In this document: positions 59,401 to 64,000 of the stretch, in pieces
How positions within the stretch are numbered: the stretch's first letter is position 1
Layout: every line of letters begins with the position of its first letter
Assembly (NCBI GenBank): GCA_037043015.1
Contig: CM073325.1
Coordinates: forward strand, 11,015,001 to 11,079,000
Origin: Bryum argenteum
Taxonomy: Eukaryota; Streptophyta; Bryopsida; Bryales; Bryaceae
DNA length: 64,000 nucleotides
Direction of reading: 5' to 3'
The notes under the pieces: model-generated
The model's input: only the letters and a program-made list of their open reading frames with translations
What the model was told of the DNA's origin: nothing
Databases searched by the model: none
Program-made: the position numbers and the translations under genes

Positions 59401-60475
59401 CTGCCGCAACGGTGTTGATGTCTAACTGTGGAGCTTGGATGATCACGCCTGCGGTTTGAGTTTCCAGCACCTGCTCGTACGCGCCATCGTATCGGCTCAC
59501 ATCGGTGGACGTTCCGCCCATGTCGAAGCCAATTATCGGTTGCTTGGTTTCCATTCCGAACGTCGTTCTCGCAAAGCCGACCACTCCTCCAGCTGGCCCG
59601 CTCAGAATCGCCTTGTGCCCCGAGAATCGATGCTCGGGGGTTAATCCTCCATCCGATTGCATGAACGAGACAGCGACATCCTTCAAACCCTCGTCAAATC
59701 CCGAGAGGAATCCGGAAAGGTAGAGTCGAATTACGGGAGTGAGATACGCATCCACAGTGGCAGTGAACCCGCGCGGCACCGCACGCACCATCGCCACTAA
59801 TGCCGAAGAGATCGACACTTGCTTAAACCCTAGTTCTTCCGCGAGGCGTGCCACCGCCTGCTCGTGATCGGGATACACATGCGAATGGAGAAAGACGACA
59901 GCCAAGCTGCGAATGCCGCGCTCTATGAGCGATTGAAGTGAGGGTTTTAAGCTCTCGAGGTCCAAAGGCTTCACAACTTGCACCATCTCACCGGACACCC
60001 CTTGCACAATGTTGGAAGCCTGATCGCCTTCCAGGGCGGGCACCACGCGCTCGTCGGCTTCGATGACATCATCGTACAAGCTCGAGGGCTTAGCGACGGT
60101 GAGGTCGAAGATTTTGGGGCGCGCTTGGTTGCCAATTTCGAGTAGGTCCTTGAACCCTTTCGTGATGCACAGCGCAGTCCGCTCACCCTTGCGTTCCAGG
60201 AGCGCGTTCGTGGCGACCGTCGTGCCCATGCGAATCCAATCAATGCGGTCGGTCGGAAGCTTTCCTGTGCGGGAGATTGTTTCCCCCGTGACATCCTCCA
60301 GGACGCGCCGGATTCCTTCCCGACAGGCGTCGTCATAATTCGCTGGATCGACTGAGAGTAGCTTCACGGTACGCCAGTTCGGTTCCCCGGGGACCTCCGC
60401 ATACACGTCCGTAAACGTCCCTCCCCTGTCGATGCAGAACCGGAATTGGCGCTTGCTGCGATCCTGCTCCGCCAT
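56419..60475 (-). CDS. OXP1: 5-oxoprolinase (ATP-hydrolysing), 1271 aa
   Basis: Converts 5-oxo-L-proline plus ATP to L-glutamate in the cytosol, a step of glutathione degradation (gamma-glutamyl cycle). Exons: 60475-58242, 58163-56880 and 56716-56419, joined in phase 2 at both introns. The N-terminal HyuA-type half starts [15 protein letters not shown] (residues 13-27) and has the second nucleotide-binding signature [12 protein letters not shown] and [17 protein letters not shown]. The HyuB-type half begins just after intron 1 ([18 protein letters not shown]) and ends near [10 protein letters not shown]. The two halves are fused as in eukaryotic OXPs, and length is close to the Arabidopsis enzyme (1266 aa by memory). 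The ATG at 60475 is chosen; the frame extends three codons upstream but only to a TTG. No lesion was seen. Coding GC is much higher than that of the flanks. Confidence 0.95.
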
Positions 60476-60920
60476 AGCCAGCAATGAAATCTGTCAATCA
60501 AATCCGACAAACCCAAGTGAGAGGCTTTGTAAGTGCAATACCAGGACTTGCAGAGGAATTGGCGAGCTGGGTGACAATTGCCAACACGATGAACACATGG
60601 GATCGACCTCGCGATGCTACTTCGCATTCAATGGAATGACGAAATCCAGAGTGGATGTACATGACGACTGCATAAAGTGATTCCTGCGATGGAAGGTGAC
60701 GGATGGTTCGTTTGTCGATCTCATCCAGATTCTGGGATTCACCGACTGACTGGCTGGCTTCATCGAATTCTTGCAGTCGGGCGAATACACCACGTCGATG
60801 CATCGCATTCCGTGCCCAGCTGATGCTCCTTGCATGCCCAGTTTCCGTGCTGTTGTCTGCAATTCGTAAACTCTAGCCACATGGTCGTAAGGGCCAAACG
60901 TGTGATTCTTCATATCAACC
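60476..60920 (-). promoter_or_regulatory. Probable leader and promoter of oxoprolinase
   Basis: GC-richer sequence directly upstream of the ATG with no conserved ORF; overlapping frames are open by composition. Transcription start not identifiable. Confidence 0.35.
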
Positions 60921-62380
60921 CGTAATCTCTAAAGTACCGAACTCATTGCCTATGTCTCTGTTTTCTTTTTTTTCTTTTCTATCCATCGGAATCATCACTT
61001 GATTAAAATAAATAAAATGTAGATGTACTCTAAGCATGGTTACATGGGTATGAGAATATTTGGTATTCCATTTTTCGAGTGTGTACTTATGCCAAAAATT
61101 TACAGACTAGAAATTCTCATTGTGTATATACAGATACTTATTATCAAAGTATTCTTATAACATTGAATAAATGTCACATATCTAAATGGTACAAATTATA
61201 CTAAAAGCATTGTCAATCCATCCACGGTACACGGGATATCAGACCGGCTTTAGCTAGAAGACTTCCTGGCTTTGAATGTCAGGGGCCCTCTTTACCATAG
61301 CATGGAGCCTGTGCAAGCCAAACAAAACCGCAGTTCAACACTTTTTCACTGCGGTGACAGCTTCGCATTTGAAGGGAAAAATCAGCGTTATATCTCATAA
61401 CAGTGCCTTCCCCATAACGAGCACTTCCAACCATTGCATATTAGGTGCTACATGGTACCTCCCGAATCTCTCTAGTATAACTTCCGAAATTTCTCTAGTA
61501 CGGAGTACTCCCGCGGCTCGGTAAGTACTGCCCCATCAATAATTTCTCATAACCAGAGGCTGCTCGATCGTTACCTAGTCCATAATATATACCTCAATGG
61601 GCATAACACACATGACACACGAACACAATTAGAAGCCTCGATGGACATAACACAATTACACATAACAATTATAAGCCTCGGTATCAAGTTCATTCGTCAT
61701 CATACATGGTGCTCGAAATGCACCTTGCCACAGTGAAGCTCTTCTCACTGCTTGCCATGCTCCTTAGACCCTAACAAAAGTGTAAGTACAAATAATATTT
61801 GAAATTCTTCAGTCTATTTATTTTGTAATCGACTGGACTCCATTGCTACGCTTTTCTTACAATGCTACGTTATGCTTTTATTAATGTTGCTATGCTTTAG
61901 CATGTTCCGCATCAAGATTCCGATATTCATATGCAAGTCTCGGTGATGGGGTTGATCTTTGTTTAATGTGGAGCCTATTTTTCTATACGTCTTGTTTCAT
62001 TTCAGAGGGTAATGTTTGAATTTATTTTTATCAATTTACATGAGAAAACTACCACACATCCAATACTATATCTCCAATTTTCAATCAAGAATCACAAAAC
62101 TACACTAAAATTGCTTACAGTCCATCAACCGGCTCATGTCAAATGTTTGGTAGTTGTATTGTACAGTGTTTGCATACACTGGGGGAATACTAGGTGAATG
62201 AAACTGAGGTAGTAAACTAAGGAACGAAGGTTCCTAATTACCAAACTCAGGAACAATGTGAGGCTGCATGTTTCGAAATGGATGCTCCACGTTAGGAAAC
62301 AAACCCGGTCGTACCTGGGAAGGCGGAAATTGAACATTTTGATTTCGCACTAGATCCACCCCAATAGAACCCTGCACATT
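60921..62380. other. AT-rich intergenic DNA
   Basis: No gene, RNA gene or clear transposon end was recognised. Short word repeats (GACATAACACAATTA-like) occur near 61600-61680. Confidence 0.4.
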
Positions 62381-62390
62381 GCATTAGAAA

Positions 62391-63998
62391 TCAATATATC
62401 ACGAACACTAAAAGAATCAGTAAAAAACTAAATGTACTCACCATATATGGATAACAATAACCATTTGAAGCATGTTGATTCTGTCGATGTTGCTGAAAAT
62501 TCGGTTGATGGTTGCCTGAAGACTTGAGTTGATTGTTGATGATGTTTAACTTGTTGTTGTTGATGTGCACCTTGGTTTTGATGAGCGGCTTGATATTATT
62601 GTCCAGTTTGTTTTTCATGAACTTGTCCTTGCAATGAGGCTTGCTCTTGCAGAGCTGCCAAAGAATCCCTCAAGATAGCATTCTCCCTTCGCAACAAAGC
62701 CAAGTTTCTTTACATGGCAAATCTGGTACCGTGCGGTGCTTTAGCAATTCTATCAAGTGATAGAGAGCCCTTATCACCTCCATCATTGAAGTTGTATTGC
62801 AACCAAAACCTCATTTCTTCCTCAACAAGCGATGCAGGAGTAGCCAAAGGCGTACTAGATGAAGGTGTACTGCAAGGTAAAGCTTATTTAGTGCAGGTGT
62901 AGAAGGTGTACCGTGTGACGGATTGTTCTGAGGAGTTGAAGTTGGAGTCGGTGTAAAGGGTGCATTTTGAAGCACTAGAGCTCCGTCGACTAAAGTCGAA
63001 GTCAGTCTTGAAGTTGGACCCGATGTGTTGCAAATATCAAGAGGTGCGGTGTCGGAAGTCAAAGTGCACTATGACTTGCTCTGAAATAAACTCGAAATTC
63101 TGAAGCTGGTACGAAAGGAATTGATTCCGCACCAACAGCTGGAGAACTTGATGGGGGCAAAATGAACTCCTCAGTCTCCCTCCTCACATTTTCAATAACG
63201 ATAACAGGATCTCCACTTAAACTACAATCGGGAAGTTCTTAAAAGAGATATCCACCCTTGCTCCTTGATTGCTAACTTCAGAAAATTGAATGGATTGACA
63301 AGGTTAAACGCCACCATTAGCAGCATGCCACTACGCTACTTCAACTTCATAATGCTTCTCAAACAACCTTTCACCACAATCTGGTCGTGCAAGGGCTTGT
63401 GCACCTCTCGCATCTAGTGCCTTCACACGGTTATAACGTTCTATGCTCTTCATATTCTTGTGCCCTGTGTAAATGCAATGGTTTTCAACAGCACTCTTGC
63501 TACACACATCCGAGTGACACCCGTTACTCTTCCGCTTTTGTTAGTATAATCGCCCTTCAAACCGGCAGCGGGTGCCATGTCTCGACCAAAGTTCCGCAAT
63601 GTTGATTCTCCCAGGTTGACATTTGACTTGAACCAAATATGATCCTTGGGATGAGTAATAGGAGACAAGAAAAGATGAGTCGATTCGGAAATTGGTGGCA
63701 TATGCAAAATGAGAACCTTGAATGTATAAATCACATCAGGATCATGCGAGTAGACAGGCTCCCTAAAGTGCTCTTCTTGGTATTTTGTCAATGTTGGCTT
63801 ATGATTTTTTGAAGTAGTTTCATCATATCTGAACATTGAACCACACAAAAATTTGTTAGTATATCTTTGATCATGCTAAAAACATGTAACCTGCTGAAGG
63901 TCATTTGTAAGTCATGGTTCCTACACAAAAAAACCTCAAATATCACAAATCCGTATCAACTGACCTCAACATCTCACGCCCACGCTTGTCAGTGCCGA
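62391..63998 (-). pseudogene. Decayed gene with Crypton-type tyrosine recombinase core, 5' end outside the window
   Basis: Minus strand. A 132-codon frame (63848-63450) reads EEHFREPVYSHDPDVIYTFK, then GESTLRNFG and DYTNKSGRVTGVTRM, the pattern of the DUF3504/Crypton recombinase (catalytic-Arg box YTNHSxRxT). The matching second half is in another frame (about 63475-63331): TGHKNMKSIERYN, the GHK...Y box with the catalytic Tyr. So one frameshift splits the catalytic core. Further downstream are coding-like pieces in changing frames: SGDPVIVIENVRRETEEF (around 63210), PFTPTPTSTPQNNPSHGTP (around 62940), EEEMRFWLQYNFNDGGDKGS with a Leu-rich RRENAILRDSLAALQEQ helix (62820-62650), then a Gln-rich tail, with at least two in-frame stops. 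Upstream, GTDKRGREML at 63997-63965 may be an earlier exon. Confidence 0.6.
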
Positions 63999-64000
63999 CA

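Overview
This window is nuclear DNA from a land plant. Eight protein-coding loci can be read with confidence or fair confidence. Most have several GT-AG introns, most encode proteins of typical plant families (MYB-CC factors, plastid-type class III lipase, plastid-type aldo-keto reductase, fused 5-oxoprolinase), and they sit in AT-rich intergenic DNA full of small transposons. I cannot name the species. The intergenic repeats and a Crypton-like relic make me lean weakly towards a non-flowering plant, but that is an impression only.

Layout. 0-2.8 kb: MITE and repeat debris. 2.9-3.6 kb (+): small unknown gene, tentative. 6.8-9.6 kb (-): MYB-CC transcription factor A, six coding exons, with a GC-richer leader to about 10.7 kb. 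10.7-17 kb: no gene seen, one old SINE. 17.1-18.2 kb (-): intronless MHK/MAK-like protein kinase. 18.8-25.2 kb: repeat cluster with two tRNA-derived SINEs with target duplications, a nested MITE/foldback and purine-rich tracts. 27.3-28.7 kb (-): S26-peptidase-like protein A, five exons. 31.8-33.5 kb (+): MYB-CC factor B. 34-43.6 kb: TTAA-flanked MITEs, a 5'-truncated LINE and tandem duplications. 44.5-46.4 kb (+): DAD1/PLA1-like lipase. 47.3-49.6 kb (-): S26-peptidase-like protein B. 51.2-54.6 kb (-): plastid-type aldo-keto reductase, eight exons. 54.8-55.5 kb: MITE within MITE. 56.4-60.5 kb (-): 5-oxoprolinase, three exons, 1271 aa. 62.4-64 kb (-): decayed gene with a Crypton-type tyrosine recombinase core, running off the window.

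Relations. The MYB-CC gene and the S26-like gene each occur twice, in the order MYB(-), S26(-), MYB(+), S26(-). This suggests an old local duplication of a two-gene block with inversion of one MYB copy. The S26 pair keeps identical lengths for its first four exons. The remaining genes (kinase, lipase, reductase, oxoprolinase) are functionally unrelated neighbours, as usual in plants; there is no operon logic. The oxoprolinase acts in cytosolic glutathione turnover, and the reductase and lipase are probably plastid proteins.

The intergenic DNA is informative. It holds three copies of a tRNA-derived SINE, several MITE families with TTAA target duplications and CCC(C)TAA termini (one inserted inside the terminal repeat of another), PIF/Harbinger-like MITEs, an 879-bp foldback, and the Crypton-like relic. 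All gene models are by eye from splice signals and reading-frame continuity; no database or transcript was consulted.
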